From DAOULT01 sp964646625 (GTDB lineage Bacteria > Chloroflexota > Anaerolineae > CAZYHC01), in NCBI GenBank assembly GCA_964646625.1, contig CAZYHC010000001.1, positions 124,001 to 188,000 on the forward strand: a stretch of DNA of 64,000 bases. Direction: 5' to 3'. The notes below the pieces were generated by a model that saw nothing but the letters and a program-made list of their open reading frames with translations, was not told where the DNA came from and did no database searches. Each line of letters begins with the position of its first letter. Positions within the stretch are counted from its first letter, which is position 1. This document shows positions 1 to 8,323 of the stretch, piece by piece. The translations under genes were made by a program, and so were the position numbers.

Positions 1-63
1 ATGAAGTAATCACAGATATGGTGTTCGAATACCTGCACACCCATGATTTATTATCCCTTTAAG

Positions 64-91
64 TTGCATTGCCGTGATCTTAGTCTACAAT
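64..91 (+). promoter_or_regulatory. Likely sigma-70-type promoter of the first surface gene
   Basis: TTGCAT (64-69) and TACAAT (86-91) are separated by 16 bases, 59 bases upstream of the GTG start at 150. Nothing else is visible in the first 149 bases. Confidence 0.45.
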
Positions 92-149
92 CCCCAGCAC
101 TATCAGGTCCACTATATTTTATATTTGTTTATGGAAGGGGGACTACCTC

Positions 150-911
150 GTGAATGACTGGAAGGAGTTCACTCTGTTGTGGAGGTTCAGAGCGAGTTGG
201 GCGGCGCTTTTCCTGGCCGCTGTTGGTCTGACGATCGTTTTCTGGGCGCTGTCGGGGACGGCGGCCTGGGCCACCCCTGCTCAAGATGGGCTGCGCCAGA
301 CGATCATCGGGCCCATCACCATCGAGGTCAGCCGACGCACAGCCGCTCCCGGCGACCCGGTGGTCATCATCCTCAGAGTGACCAACATCTATGCGCAAGA
401 CATGAAGAACGTCTTCGTCACCACTCCCATATCCGATCCCCTGATCGTCGAACAGGTCACCACCACCCAGGGGGTGGTGACCGTAACCCTGGAGACTACG
501 GCGGGCCTCGTTGTCCCGGCCCAGGTCTCGTCAGGCTCGTGGCGAAGGGGGCGCGGCTTGAGTGCGCCGCTTCGCAGCCCGGGCAGCATCGTCACCGCCG
601 ACCTGGGCACCATCGCCCCTGGTAAGGAAGTGGTGATTAACATCAAGGCTCTGGTGCGTCACGACGCCAGCCCAGGCACCACGATCCGTCTCCAGGCCAG
701 GCTGGCTTATGACGGTATAACGGTCGATTCGAACGTGGCCACTATCTATCTGCCCCGCACCTGGTTGCCGACCACCGGGGCGCCTGGGATACCCTGGGGT
801 GTGTTAACTCTGCTTTTGGGGGGAATCGCGTTACTGGGCTACGTCGCTTTAGTTTTACGTCCAGGCCCGGTGAAAGTTGAGCCTGCCGAGACGGATTACA
901 CCAAACGTTGA
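150..911 (+). CDS. Secreted surface protein with C-terminal LPTTG sorting signal
   Basis: A 253-residue exported protein. An N-terminal hydrophobic segment (about residues 17-42) ends in AWA and looks like a signal peptide. The middle (about 55-200) resembles the beta-sandwich DUF11/conserved-repeat type, with alternating hydrophobic strands and 'GTIAPGKEV'-like text. LPTTG at residues 206-210 is followed by a hydrophobic stretch (about 215-240) and a short tail with R and K, the layout of a sortase cell-wall sorting signal; a sortase gene lies 3 kb downstream. The tail is less basic than usual. GTG start at 150 is chosen because a purine-rich GGAAGGGGG lies just upstream. The stop overlaps the TTG of the next frame (TTGA), suggesting one transcript with the DUF4012 gene. 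Anchoring is inferred. Confidence 0.8.
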   Translation: MNDWKEFTLLWRFRASWAALFLAAVGLTIVFWALSGTAAWATPAQDGLRQTIIGPITIEVSRRTAAPGDPVVIILRVTNIYAQDMKNVFVTTPISDPLIVEQVTTTQGVVTVTLETTAGLVVPAQVSSGSWRRGRGLSAPLRSPGSIVTADLGTIAPGKEVVINIKALVRHDASPGTTIRLQARLAYDGITVDSNVATIYLPRTWLPTTGAPGIPWGVLTLLLGGIALLGYVALVLRPGPVKVEPAETDYTKR

Positions 912-958
912 CCCCATCACGCACCCTCAAAAAAGGTCAGGCCCTCTGGAGTATGGAA

Positions 959-3037
959 ATGGGACAATGGAAGTGGGTGGGGGGGGCTATCTTATTCCTT
1001 TGCCTGCTGACGGGGGGCGTGGGCCTTTTCTACGGTTATGCCAGGTACGTGGTCGTCCACCGGCGCTTCTCTTCCGCGCAGCAACACCTGGAGGCTCTTC
1101 TTTCGGCAGGCGATCTGGAAACGGCCCGCCACGAACTGGTTCTGGCTCGTGCCGATCTCTTAGCCGCCGGGGATGAAGCCGGCCCGCTGTTGTCCCTTAG
1201 CCCCTATCTGGGCTGGCTGCCCCTGATCGGCGGAGACGTGCAGGCTGCCCCTCACCTGCTGGAGATGGCCCTGGCCCTGGCCGAAGGCGGCGAAACGCTT
1301 CTGAACGGCTGGGGAGCGGGGAGAGAGGCCCTTACCTCTGATGAGCCGGTTGATGGAGCAGGTGACTCCGACCTGGGAGCCAGCCTGGTTGCTGCCCGCC
1401 CTGCTTTCGAGCAGGCCCAGAAAATGCTGGATAGGGCATGGGAGGAACGTGGGGCGGTGGACCTGGCCCGGCTTTCGCCCCGTCTGGCCGGGCTGATGGG
1501 GGAGGTGGATGCCTACCTGTCTCTCATGCAGACGGTTGTCCGGGGCGCGAGCCTGGCTCCCGAGCTGCTGGGAGCTACAGGGGCGCGCACGTACCTGATC
1601 CTGGCCCAGAACGGGGATGAGTTGCGGCCCACGGGCGGTTTCATCAGCGGCGTGGGGCTCTTGCATTTGGAGGCAGGGCGCATCGTGGGGCTGGATTTTC
1701 AGGATAGTTATGGCGTCGATAACCGGAAGGTCCCTCACCCACCCCCGCCGGAGCCCCTGACCCGCTACATGCAGGCCGGTATGTGGGTCCTCCGTGACGT
1801 TAACTGGGCGCCGGATTTCCCAACCACCGCCCGCGCCGCCCAAGAACTGTACAAACTGGATCAGGGAGTGGAGGTGGACGGGGTGATAGCCGTAGACCTG
1901 ATGGCCCTGCGCTACACCCTGGAAGCTACGGGCCCCATCGAGCTGGAAACTTACGGCCAGCAGGTGGAGGCTGCCAACGTCCAGGCCCTGCTGCAACATT
2001 ACTGGGCTGCCCCTCTGGAGGCGGCCTCGGTCGTGGACAGGGAAGAGAGCGATTGGTGGGAACATCGCAAAGACTTCATGGGGGAACTGTTCAAGGCCAT
2101 AGCCTCTCACCTGGAAACGAAGCTGCTGGGAACAAAGCCGATGGAAGCAGAGCTGGCAGTCGGTCTGCTGAGGGCCTGGGAGCGAGGGCTGAGGGAGAAA
2201 CATATCCTGATCTACCTGAACGAGCCGACCGCGGCCGCGCTGCTGGCCGAACAAGGCTGGGACGGAGCCCTCCAAAGGGCCGCAGGCGATTACCTGCTGG
2301 TGGTGGACGCCAACGTGGGGTTCAACAAAGTTAATGCCAAAATCGAGCAGGAGATCGAATATCGGATCACCCTGAAACAAGATCGCAGTGTGGGCCAGGT
2401 GACGCTCCTTTATCGCAACCGCAGCGCGCCCCGGCCGGAAGGGTGTGTCCAGGAGCCTCGCTACCGGGATACCTACGAAGAGATGATGGAGGCTTGTTAC
2501 TGGGACTACGTGCGCCTTTACGTGCCCCAGGGGAGCCAGTTGGTGGCCTTCGAGCACGACCTGGCGGAAGCGGAACTGGCAGACGTGTTCAGGGAGGGGG
2601 ATAAAGAGATCTTTGCCGCCTTTTTCGTACTGCCTGCCGGCCAGGAGGGGCGCTTGAGCTTCACCTACGAGCTACCAGGCGCGGTGCGTCCCCCTGACGA
2701 ATACAACCTGCTGGTGCAAAGGCAGCCGGGCGCGGCGGCTATCCCCCTGCGGGTCAGGGTGGAGGCCGAAGGAGGGAGGCTGACACCGATTTTGGGCACG
2801 GATTATGGCTCGCTACAGGCGACAGCCCCAGCCATCCAGCGGGAAAACGGAACGGTGGAGTATCAAGGCTCCCTGAGGACCGACCAACATCTGCGGGTCG
2901 CCGTTGTGGAGGAGAGAGGGCGGAGACAATGGGGAGACCGACGCCTGTGGGTGGCTTTAGGGGGAGTGACCCTGCTGAGCGGGATACAGGTGCTTATCCT
3001 GCTGAAAGCGCGGTCGGCGGATTCTGGAACGGATTGA
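959..3037 (+). CDS. DUF4012 domain-containing membrane-anchored protein
   Basis: A large extracytoplasmic protein with a hydrophobic N-terminal segment right after MGQWKWV and a second hydrophobic segment near the C-terminus (WVALGGVTLLSGIQVLILL), so it probably spans the membrane twice with a big external middle. The DUF4012 core is recognisable from 'QNGDELRPTGGFI', followed by 'DVNWAPDFPTTA', and 'GVIAVDLMAL', motifs shared by this family in Actinobacteria, Patescibacteria and Chloroflexota. The family function is unknown; it is commonly linked to envelope polysaccharide or surface assembly. Start: ATG 959 has TGGAG seven bases upstream; the frame can extend to TTG 908, overlapping the stop of the previous gene, so 908 is the alternative. 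It sits between the LPTTG protein and the sortase. Confidence 0.85.
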   Translation: MGQWKWVGGAILFLCLLTGGVGLFYGYARYVVVHRRFSSAQQHLEALLSAGDLETARHELVLARADLLAAGDEAGPLLSLSPYLGWLPLIGGDVQAAPHLLEMALALAEGGETLLNGWGAGREALTSDEPVDGAGDSDLGASLVAARPAFEQAQKMLDRAWEERGAVDLARLSPRLAGLMGEVDAYLSLMQTVVRGASLAPELLGATGARTYLILAQNGDELRPTGGFISGVGLLHLEAGRIVGLDFQDSYGVDNRKVPHPPPPEPLTRYMQAGMWVLRDVNWAPDFPTTARAAQELYKLDQGVEVDGVIAVDLMALRYTLEATGPIELETYGQQVEAANVQALLQHYWAAPLEAASVVDREESDWWEHRKDFMGELFKAIASHLETKLLGTKPMEAELAVGLLRAWERGLREKHILIYLNEPTAAALLAEQGWDGALQRAAGDYLLVVDANVGFNKVNAKIEQEIEYRITLKQDRSVGQVTLLYRNRSAPRPEGCVQEPRYRDTYEEMMEACYWDYVRLYVPQGSQLVAFEHDLAEAELADVFREGDKEIFAAFFVLPAGQEGRLSFTYELPGAVRPPDEYNLLVQRQPGAAAIPLRVRVEAEGGRLTPILGTDYGSLQATAPAIQRENGTVEYQGSLRTDQHLRVAVVEERGRRQWGDRRLWVALGGVTLLSGIQVLILLKARSADSGTD

Positions 3038-3053
3038 ACGCACCGTCTCGCAC

Positions 3054-3082
3054 TTGACTTTTTTTGTCAGGCAGGTTATTAT
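3054..3082 (+). promoter_or_regulatory. Sigma-70-type promoter for the Uma2 gene
   Basis: TTGACT (3054-3059), 17-base spacer, TATTAT (3077-3082); the ATG of the Uma2 gene follows 55 bases later. Confidence 0.6.
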
Positions 3083-3137
3083 TGAGTAAGCCGCTGTCGA
3101 TTGTGGTCCTTGGGGAAAAGTAGAGTGAAGGTAAAAG

Positions 3138-3779
3138 ATGGGTGAGCCAGTGGAGGAACAGGTGCAGGAGAAAAGCGTCAGAGAGCATCCGGCGGGGGCC
3201 GAATTGGAACTGGCGGTGGAGGTGGCCGAGCTCTTCCCTCCGCAGGAGCAGTGGACGGAGCACGATTATTTCTCCCTGCCCGATACCAACCGCTTTGTGG
3301 AGCTTTCGGAAGGGAGGTTAATCATGCCCCCACTTCCTACAGATTCGCACCAATTTACCCTGCTTGAACTCTGCGTAATCTTGCGTGAATTTGTAAATAA
3401 ACATGGCTTAGGGACAGTGCGTCTCGCTCCCCTGCCGGTGCGGCTCTGGCCGGGGAAGATTCGCGAGCCGGATATATTATACGTCTCCCACGAACATGCC
3501 GACCGCATCGGCGAGCAGTATTACGGCCCGCCTGACCTGGCGGTGGAGATTATCTCCCCCAGCACCAGGCTCACCGACCGCCGGGATAAATTCACTGAGT
3601 ACGCCCAGGCCGGGGTACAGGAATACTGGCTGGTTGACCCGGCAGACAGAACGGTGGAGGTCTTTACTCTCCAGGAAGGCGCCTACAAGCTTTTGGGCAA
3701 ATGGGGGTCGGGGGAGGAGGCCAAAAGCGCCCTCCTGGCCGGGTTGGAAGTGGCCGTGGATAATATTTTCGTCCCTTAG
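3138..3779 (+). CDS. Uma2 family (DUF820) restriction-endonuclease-fold protein
   Basis: A 213-residue cytoplasmic protein. After a 45-residue acidic leader, the Uma2 core follows: 'LSEGRLIMPP', then 'REPDILYV' giving the acidic active-site residue, 'DLAVEIISPSTRLTDRRDK' giving the E and K of a PD-(D/E)XK site, and 'AGVQEYWLVDP'. The family is abundant in Cyanobacteria and Chloroflexota; a nuclease role is predicted from fold and has no clear cellular assignment. It has its own promoter (3054-3082), a hairpin terminator (3812-3838), and stands alone between the DUF4012 and sortase genes. All catalytic-type residues appear intact. Confidence 0.88.
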   Translation: MGEPVEEQVQEKSVREHPAGAELELAVEVAELFPPQEQWTEHDYFSLPDTNRFVELSEGRLIMPPLPTDSHQFTLLELCVILREFVNKHGLGTVRLAPLPVRLWPGKIREPDILYVSHEHADRIGEQYYGPPDLAVEIISPSTRLTDRRDKFTEYAQAGVQEYWLVDPADRTVEVFTLQEGAYKLLGKWGSGEEAKSALLAGLEVAVDNIFVP

Positions 3780-3811
3780 TTCGATTCCGGGGACGATCTC
3801 CCGTTCGAGAG

Positions 3812-3838
3812 CCGCTTGCTAAAAACAGGCGGTTTTTT
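3812..3838 (+). terminator. Rho-independent terminator after the Uma2 gene
   Basis: CCGCTTG (3812-3818) pairs with CAGGCGG (3826-3832, one G-T pair), an A-rich loop between, followed by six T (3833-3838). Confidence 0.7.
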
Positions 3839-3917
3839 GTATGGCGCGGGTCGCGCTCTTGTGCCGCCAGCCCCGCGCCTTCCGTGTCCTCTGCGTGGCA
3901 ATCAAAAGCAACCCGAC

Positions 3918-3946
3918 TTGACGGAAAAGACAGGGAGAGGTATAAT
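3918..3946 (+). promoter_or_regulatory. Strong sigma-70-type promoter of the sortase gene
   Basis: TTGACG (3918-3923), 17-base spacer and a perfect TATAAT (3941-3946), 44 bases before the sortase ATG. Confidence 0.7.
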
Positions 3947-3990
3947 AAATCAGGATTAAGTTTATTAGAAACTTTGATGCGAGGTCAGGA

Positions 3991-4935
3991 ATGGCAGATA
4001 GACGTTCGGTTGATGATCTGACCATTGAGGAACTGGAGAGGATATTGATCGTGAAGCGGCGGGCGGCCCGCCCGGAACGTTTGCGCCGTCTGGCGGCTAC
4101 CGGCCGGCGGGCCGACGATCTGCCTCTCCCCGACGAGGAAACGACGCCGGCGGCCAAACCTCTCCCTGCTCCGCCCCCTCCCAGGCGGGAGAGTGTTCCC
4201 ACCAGGTTCCGCGCTACCGAGGTGAAGCCCTCGAAGGCTGGGGAGCAGAAGCGGGCGCGCGATTGGGCCAGGATAAGGGACAGGGTGCTCTTGATCCTGG
4301 AGGTAGCTTCTCTGGCGGGATTGATCCTTATCCTGGTCAGCTCGGTGCTCAATTTGCACGTCCTGAACCAGGAGATGGCGCAGGCCCGTGAAGGTCCCAC
4401 TCCGGCCCCCACGCCCCTGATAGACGTTGCCGTTTTGCCTGGCGGTCACGCCCCGCCGACCAACCCAGCGAACCAAGAGGAAATACCGGAGCACATGCGT
4501 AATCTGGTTCAACCTCTGCCTGCCATTCCCATTCCTACCCCTGGCCCCAGGGCCGCCAGCCGCATCGTCATCCCGGCCATTGGCCTCGATGCGCCGGTAG
4601 TCGAGGGAGACGATCCCGAATCCTTGAAAAAGGGGGCAGGGCATCACAGCGGGTCAGCCAATCCCGGCGAGAGAGGGAATTGTTTCATTTCGGCCCACAA
4701 CGACGTCTTCGGCGAAATTTTCAGGGACCTGGGCGAGCTTGAACTGGAGGACGAAGTCATCCTCTATGCTGGTGAGCAACCTTACCATTATTTTGTCAAA
4801 GCCAAACGTATTGTCGATCCCACCGATGTGAGTGTGATGTACCCCACCACCGAGCCTATTCTGACCCTGATGACCTGTTACCCTTATCTTATCGACACTC
4901 ATCGGCTGGTAGTCATCGCCGAGTTAGCGGAGTGA
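3991..4935 (+). CDS. Class D/E-type sortase (membrane transpeptidase)
   Basis: A 314-residue sortase that would cleave sorting signals between T and G and attach proteins to the envelope. Residues 1-90 are a basic, proline-rich cytoplasmic part, residues about 100-120 a single membrane segment, then a proline-rich linker and the sortase domain (about 190-314). The triad is visible: His236 in 'FISAHND', Cys296 in 'TLMTCYP', Arg305 in 'DTHRLVV'. The long N-terminal cytoplasmic extension is unusual compared with compact sortases of about 200-250 residues. Its own promoter lies at 3918-3946. Candidate substrates in the window: LPTTG protein (150-911) and the two MPVTG proteins (30380-31402, 31461-32417). 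Sub-class is inferred from the Cys motif and is not certain. Confidence 0.9.
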   Translation: MADRRSVDDLTIEELERILIVKRRAARPERLRRLAATGRRADDLPLPDEETTPAAKPLPAPPPPRRESVPTRFRATEVKPSKAGEQKRARDWARIRDRVLLILEVASLAGLILILVSSVLNLHVLNQEMAQAREGPTPAPTPLIDVAVLPGGHAPPTNPANQEEIPEHMRNLVQPLPAIPIPTPGPRAASRIVIPAIGLDAPVVEGDDPESLKKGAGHHSGSANPGERGNCFISAHNDVFGEIFRDLGELELEDEVILYAGEQPYHYFVKAKRIVDPTDVSVMYPTTEPILTLMTCYPYLIDTHRLVVIAELAE

Positions 4936-4976
4936 GAGATCAATGATGAATCCAGGAAAGGAGAATTTGTAGAGCA

Positions 4977-5231
4977 GTGGCCAAAAAATCACGTAAAGCA
5001 CGCCGCGCAAAAAAGCAACGGGCGCCCGCTCCTCCCCCCGCTGTCAGACCTGATCTGGTCCGTCAGGCGGCCGAATCCCAGGGCGTGGCTGCTCTCAGCA
5101 CCACCTCCAGGGCGAAAAAAATCGATTTCAGCCAGGAGTATTACTACGTGTACTCCGATCTGAAGCGGATAGCCATTCTGGCCGCTTCGATGCTGGTTGT
5201 GCTTGTGGCCTTATCTTTTGTAATCAGATGA
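4977..5231 (+). CDS. Small basic single-pass membrane protein, unknown
   Basis: An 84-residue protein with a very basic N-terminus (MAKKSRKARRAKKQR), an alanine/proline linker, a 'DFSQEYYYVYSDLKR' segment and one C-terminal membrane helix (about residues 62-82) that ends the protein. Predicted cytoplasmic N-terminus, tail-anchored. Start GTG 4977; GGAAAGGAG lies 13 bases upstream. It follows the sortase by 41 bases on the same strand, so co-transcription is likely. I recognise no named family; proteins of this shape recur in Chloroflexota. Confidence 0.7.
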   Translation: MAKKSRKARRAKKQRAPAPPPAVRPDLVRQAAESQGVAALSTTSRAKKIDFSQEYYYVYSDLKRIAILAASMLVVLVALSFVIR

Positions 5232-5330
5232 GCACGGCATGAGGCCCAAATTCTCATGCTCAAAGCCCAAGCATGTCAAGTCATGCTCTGCGGTGTTTCG
5301 AGAATCAGCGCGCTTCAGGGCACTTTGGCT

Positions 5331-5361
5331 CTCAGCCTGGGACTCAGGGTCCCAGGCTGAG
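5331..5361 (+). repeat. Perfect 13-bp inverted repeat hairpin
   Basis: CTCAGCCTGGGAC (5331-5343) and GTCCCAGGCTGAG (5349-5361) are exact reverse complements around TCAGG. No T-run follows, so it is more like a dispersed palindromic element or mRNA structure than an intrinsic terminator. The rest of the 170-base gap 5232-5401 shows nothing else. Confidence 0.7.
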
Positions 5362-5401
5362 GTTTACAGACGTTGAGATAACATACGAAGGAGGGACTAA
5401 A

Positions 5402-7033
5402 ATGAAAATCGACCGCAAGTTGTGGCTATGTCTGGCGATGATGGTCCTCTGCGCCCTGCTGCTGGGGCCCTCTTTGGCCAGGATAGGGAGGGCTGCGCCC
5501 GGCGGGACCAGCGCGGCCCAGGCAGACAACCCCAACCCGCCCGACGGGGTGGTGAAGCTGGTCTTCATTCATCACTCGTGCGGGGAAAACTGGCTGGCCG
5601 ATGACCATGGCGGCCTGGGCCTTGCCCTGGCAAACAACAACTACTACGTCAGCGACACCAACTATGGCTGGGGGCCAGACAGCATCGGCGACCTCACCGA
5701 CATCCTGAACTGGCCGGAATGGTTTCTCGGCCCGAACAGCGGCACCTATCTGAACGCTCTATACACCTTGAGCGACTCGAATGCTTACTATACCCGCCCC
5801 CTGGCCGACCCCGGCGGTGAGAACCAGATCGTTATGTTCAAGTCCTGCTTCCCCAACTCGAACCTGGAGGGCAGTCCCAATGACCCTCCCTCGGCCGACG
5901 ATTGGCTCACCGTAGGGAGCGCCAAGAGAGTTTACAACGACCTCCTGGCCTACTTCGCCACCCGCCAGGACAAGCTCTTCGTGGCCGTCACTGCCCCGCC
6001 TGTGCAGGACCCTACTTTCTCCGCCAACGCGCGGGCCTTCAACAACTGGCTGGTCTACGAGTGGCTGGCCGCTTATCCTTACAGCAACGTGGCCGTCTTT
6101 GACTTTTACAACGTCCTGACCACCAACGGCGGCAACCCTAACGCTAACGACCTGGGGTGGGATACGGGCAACCACCACCGCTACTACAACGGCGCGATCC
6201 AGCACATCACCGACGGCGACGACGATGCCAATCCCAACGTCCTGGAGTACCCCACCGACGGCGACGATCACCCCAGCCCTGCTGGCAACCACAAGGCCAC
6301 CGGCGAGTTCGTGCCGCTGCTCAACATCTACTATAACCGCTTCGTGGCCGCTGCCCCCGGCGAAGTGCTTCCGCCTCCCACCGCGGCCCCGCCTCTGCCT
6401 CCAGCCGAAGAGGAACAACTACCTCCAGAAGAAGAGGAAGAAGAGGTGGTGGAGGAAGAGGAAGAAGAAACACCTGTGCCAGAAGCAGCCGCGCCGATGG
6501 CGGCGGGCCAGATCGACGATTTTGAGGGAACGTATGGCCCATACGAGGGATGGGAGACGTATGCCGACGAGGAGTTCGGCACCACCGTTGAGGTTAGCCT
6601 GGATAACGAGGTGTACTACGATGGCTCTACCTCGCTGCGCGTGGAATACGACATCGGAGCCGGAGGCTGGGGGGGCGGTGGCCGCTCCTTCTCGCCCCAG
6701 AATTGGAGCGGTGGCACGGGCCTGTCCATGCGCCTGCACGCCGACCGGGCCGGTCAGAGTTTGGGGTTAGACCTATACGTTGACGGTTCCGAGGAGCCAA
6801 CCCCCTTCTCGTTTTGGCTCGAGGTGCCGCCGGAGGGCGTTGACGATTGGGCCCTGGTGGAATTGCCCTGGGAAGACTTCGTCAAGCCCGATTGGGCGGG
6901 TGAAGGTGGCCCCTCCGAGTTCGATCCTTCTCAGGTGGTGGGCATCTGGTTCGCCTTTGGCACCCCCGACGAAGTCCGTAATACGGGCACGATATGGGTG
7001 GACGATATTCGCCTGGTCGGAGCCGGGTTCTAG
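5402..7033 (+). CDS. Secreted two-domain protein with C-terminal carbohydrate-binding-like domain
   Basis: A 543-residue exported protein: signal peptide (about 1-32), an N-terminal domain (about 45-320) opening with 'VKLVFIHHSCGENWL' and ending near 'GDDHPSPAGNHKATGEF', a proline/glutamate-rich linker (about 325-360) with runs of E, and a C-terminal beta-sandwich (about 370-543) with 'DDFEGTYGPYEGW' and 'IWVDDIRLVG', resembling CBM11/CIA30-type modules. The H-H-S and the late D-x-H-P-S-x-x-G-N-H patterns hint at an SGNH-like esterase, but I cannot confirm a catalytic set. Start ATG 5402 has GAAGGAGGG at 5387-5395; the frame is open upstream to 5273 but lacks a ribosome site there. It probably acts on or binds polysaccharide outside the cell. 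Confidence 0.75.
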   Translation: MKIDRKLWLCLAMMVLCALLLGPSLARIGRAAPGGTSAAQADNPNPPDGVVKLVFIHHSCGENWLADDHGGLGLALANNNYYVSDTNYGWGPDSIGDLTDILNWPEWFLGPNSGTYLNALYTLSDSNAYYTRPLADPGGENQIVMFKSCFPNSNLEGSPNDPPSADDWLTVGSAKRVYNDLLAYFATRQDKLFVAVTAPPVQDPTFSANARAFNNWLVYEWLAAYPYSNVAVFDFYNVLTTNGGNPNANDLGWDTGNHHRYYNGAIQHITDGDDDANPNVLEYPTDGDDHPSPAGNHKATGEFVPLLNIYYNRFVAAAPGEVLPPPTAAPPLPPAEEEQLPPEEEEEEVVEEEEEETPVPEAAAPMAAGQIDDFEGTYGPYEGWETYADEEFGTTVEVSLDNEVYYDGSTSLRVEYDIGAGGWGGGGRSFSPQNWSGGTGLSMRLHADRAGQSLGLDLYVDGSEEPTPFSFWLEVPPEGVDDWALVELPWEDFVKPDWAGEGGPSEFDPSQVVGIWFAFGTPDEVRNTGTIWVDDIRLVGAGF

Positions 7034-7049
7034 TCGGGGACTCTGTGCG

Positions 7050-7120
7050 AGCCTCAGAGAGCGCCGAGGACGTAGAGAAAGAGGATTCTTTTCTCCGTGA
7101 ACTCTGTGCTCTCTGTGGCT
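7050..7120. repeat. Dispersed CAGAG/CTCTG imperfect inverted repeat
   Basis: The outer arms AGCCTCAGAGAGC (from 7050) and GCTCTCTGTGGCT (to 7120) pair with one mismatch; the inner part continues with GAGAAA and TTCTC. It belongs to the same style of element as 18902-18972, 22428-22502 and 48117-48179. Confidence 0.6.
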
Positions 7121-7184
7121 AAGAAGCTATAATACTGTAGTCGATTAAATTTATATAATAAAGCATAGAAAGGAAACGTAATAG

Positions 7185-8216
7185 ATGTTAGCTGCCAGAC
7201 TTCATCGGGCCTTCGATTTGAGGATTGAAGAGATGCCGGTGCCTGTTCCTGGAGAAGGTGAAGTTTTGCTGGGAGTCAAGGCTGTAGGGGTCTGTGGTTC
7301 GGATGTACACCACTATGCAGAGGGTGGTATTGGAGACGAGGTGGTCGAACAACCCCTGGTGCTGGGCCACGAATTTTCCGCTGTGGTGGAGGAATTGGGG
7401 CCTGGCGTGGAAGGGTTCAAGGTCGGCGACCGGGTGGCGGTGGAGCCGGGCCGGTCGTGTGGCCTGTGCGAGTATTGCAAAGGCGGTAATCCCAACCTGT
7501 GCCCCGACGTTCGTTTCTGCGGTAGTCCTCCTTACGATGGGGCCCTGCGCCAGTACATAACCTATCCGGCCGATTATCTTTTTCATCTGCCTCCCGAGGT
7601 CGATTACGACCAGGGAGCGATGCTCGAACCGTTGGGCATCGCCATTCACTCCGCCGATCTGAGCAAAATGCGGGTCGGGGATACGGTGGCCGTGCTGGGT
7701 TGTGGGCCCATAGGGCTGCTGACCATTGAAATGGCCCGTCTGGCGGGGGCCACCGAGATTTTCGCCACCGACCTCCTGGATTACCGTCTGGAGGCGGCCC
7801 AACGTCTGGGGGCCACGGCGGTCCTCAACCCTGAGAGGCAGGACGTGGTGGCCGCCATCCTAGAGCGCACTGGAGGGCGAGGGGTGGACGTGTCCTTTGA
7901 GGCGGCCGGCGCCCCGGAAACCCCCCAGCAGGCAGCCACAGTGATCAAACGTGGCGGCCGGGTGATCCTCATCGGCATCCCCTCTGACAATGAAACCTAT
8001 TTCCAGGCTTCCACCATCCGTCGTAAGGGGTTGACCATCAAGCTGGTAAGACGGATGAAGTTCACCTATCCACGGGCCATCGCTCTGGCAGCGCGGGGGA
8101 TGGTCGATCTCAGTTCTCTGATCACCCACCGCTTTCCGCTGGAGAAAACCGGCCAGGCCCTGGAGGTGGTCAGGAATTACGCCGATGGGGTGATCAAAGC
8201 GTTGATCGAAATGTAA
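7185..8216 (+). CDS. Zinc-dependent sorbitol/L-iditol-type dehydrogenase
   Basis: A 343-residue medium-chain dehydrogenase of the polyol dehydrogenase group, oxidising polyols (sorbitol, xylitol) to ketoses with NAD. Catalytic-zinc residues are visible: Cys in 'VCGSDVHHY', His-Glu in 'LGHEFSAVV', and Glu in the region 'MLEPLGIAIH'. The structural-zinc loop is 'CGLCEYCKGGNPNLC'. The Rossmann motif 'VLGCGPIGLL' (about 170-180) is followed by 'ATDLLDYRLEAAQRLGA', with the acidic residue expected for NAD. Length is normal. Start ATG 7185 has AAAGGAAA upstream. It is a single gene before the acetyl-CoA synthetase. The exact sugar alcohol cannot be read from sequence. Confidence 0.9.
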   Translation: MLAARLHRAFDLRIEEMPVPVPGEGEVLLGVKAVGVCGSDVHHYAEGGIGDEVVEQPLVLGHEFSAVVEELGPGVEGFKVGDRVAVEPGRSCGLCEYCKGGNPNLCPDVRFCGSPPYDGALRQYITYPADYLFHLPPEVDYDQGAMLEPLGIAIHSADLSKMRVGDTVAVLGCGPIGLLTIEMARLAGATEIFATDLLDYRLEAAQRLGATAVLNPERQDVVAAILERTGGRGVDVSFEAAGAPETPQQAATVIKRGGRVILIGIPSDNETYFQASTIRRKGLTIKLVRRMKFTYPRAIALAARGMVDLSSLITHRFPLEKTGQALEVVRNYADGVIKALIEM

Positions 8217-8227
8217 CCACGACTTCC

Positions 8228-8260
8228 AGGTGCCTGGCACTTCCAAAGTGCCAGGCCCTT
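8228..8260. repeat. Palindromic element, copy 1 (imperfect)
   Basis: AGGTGCCTGGCACTT (8228-8242) faces AAGTGCCAGGC (8246-8256), then CCTT. The left arm is identical to the one at 12936-12950. It lies just after the dehydrogenase stop and could double as a terminator, although no T-run follows. Confidence 0.75.
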
Positions 8261-8323
8261 GAGACCGCTGTCCGAGCTGAGGGGCAGCCAAAAAGGTAAG
8301 TAGATAAGGTAAGTGAAGACTTT

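Noticed and set aside
1160..2557. A 465-codon open frame on the minus strand
   Set aside because: It is antisense to the DUF4012 gene, has no domain-like sequence and is an effect of GC-rich codon use.
6403..6585. Several short frames over the poly-Glu linker
   Set aside because: Low-complexity GAA/GAG repeats open all frames; the plus-strand protein at 5402-7033 explains them.
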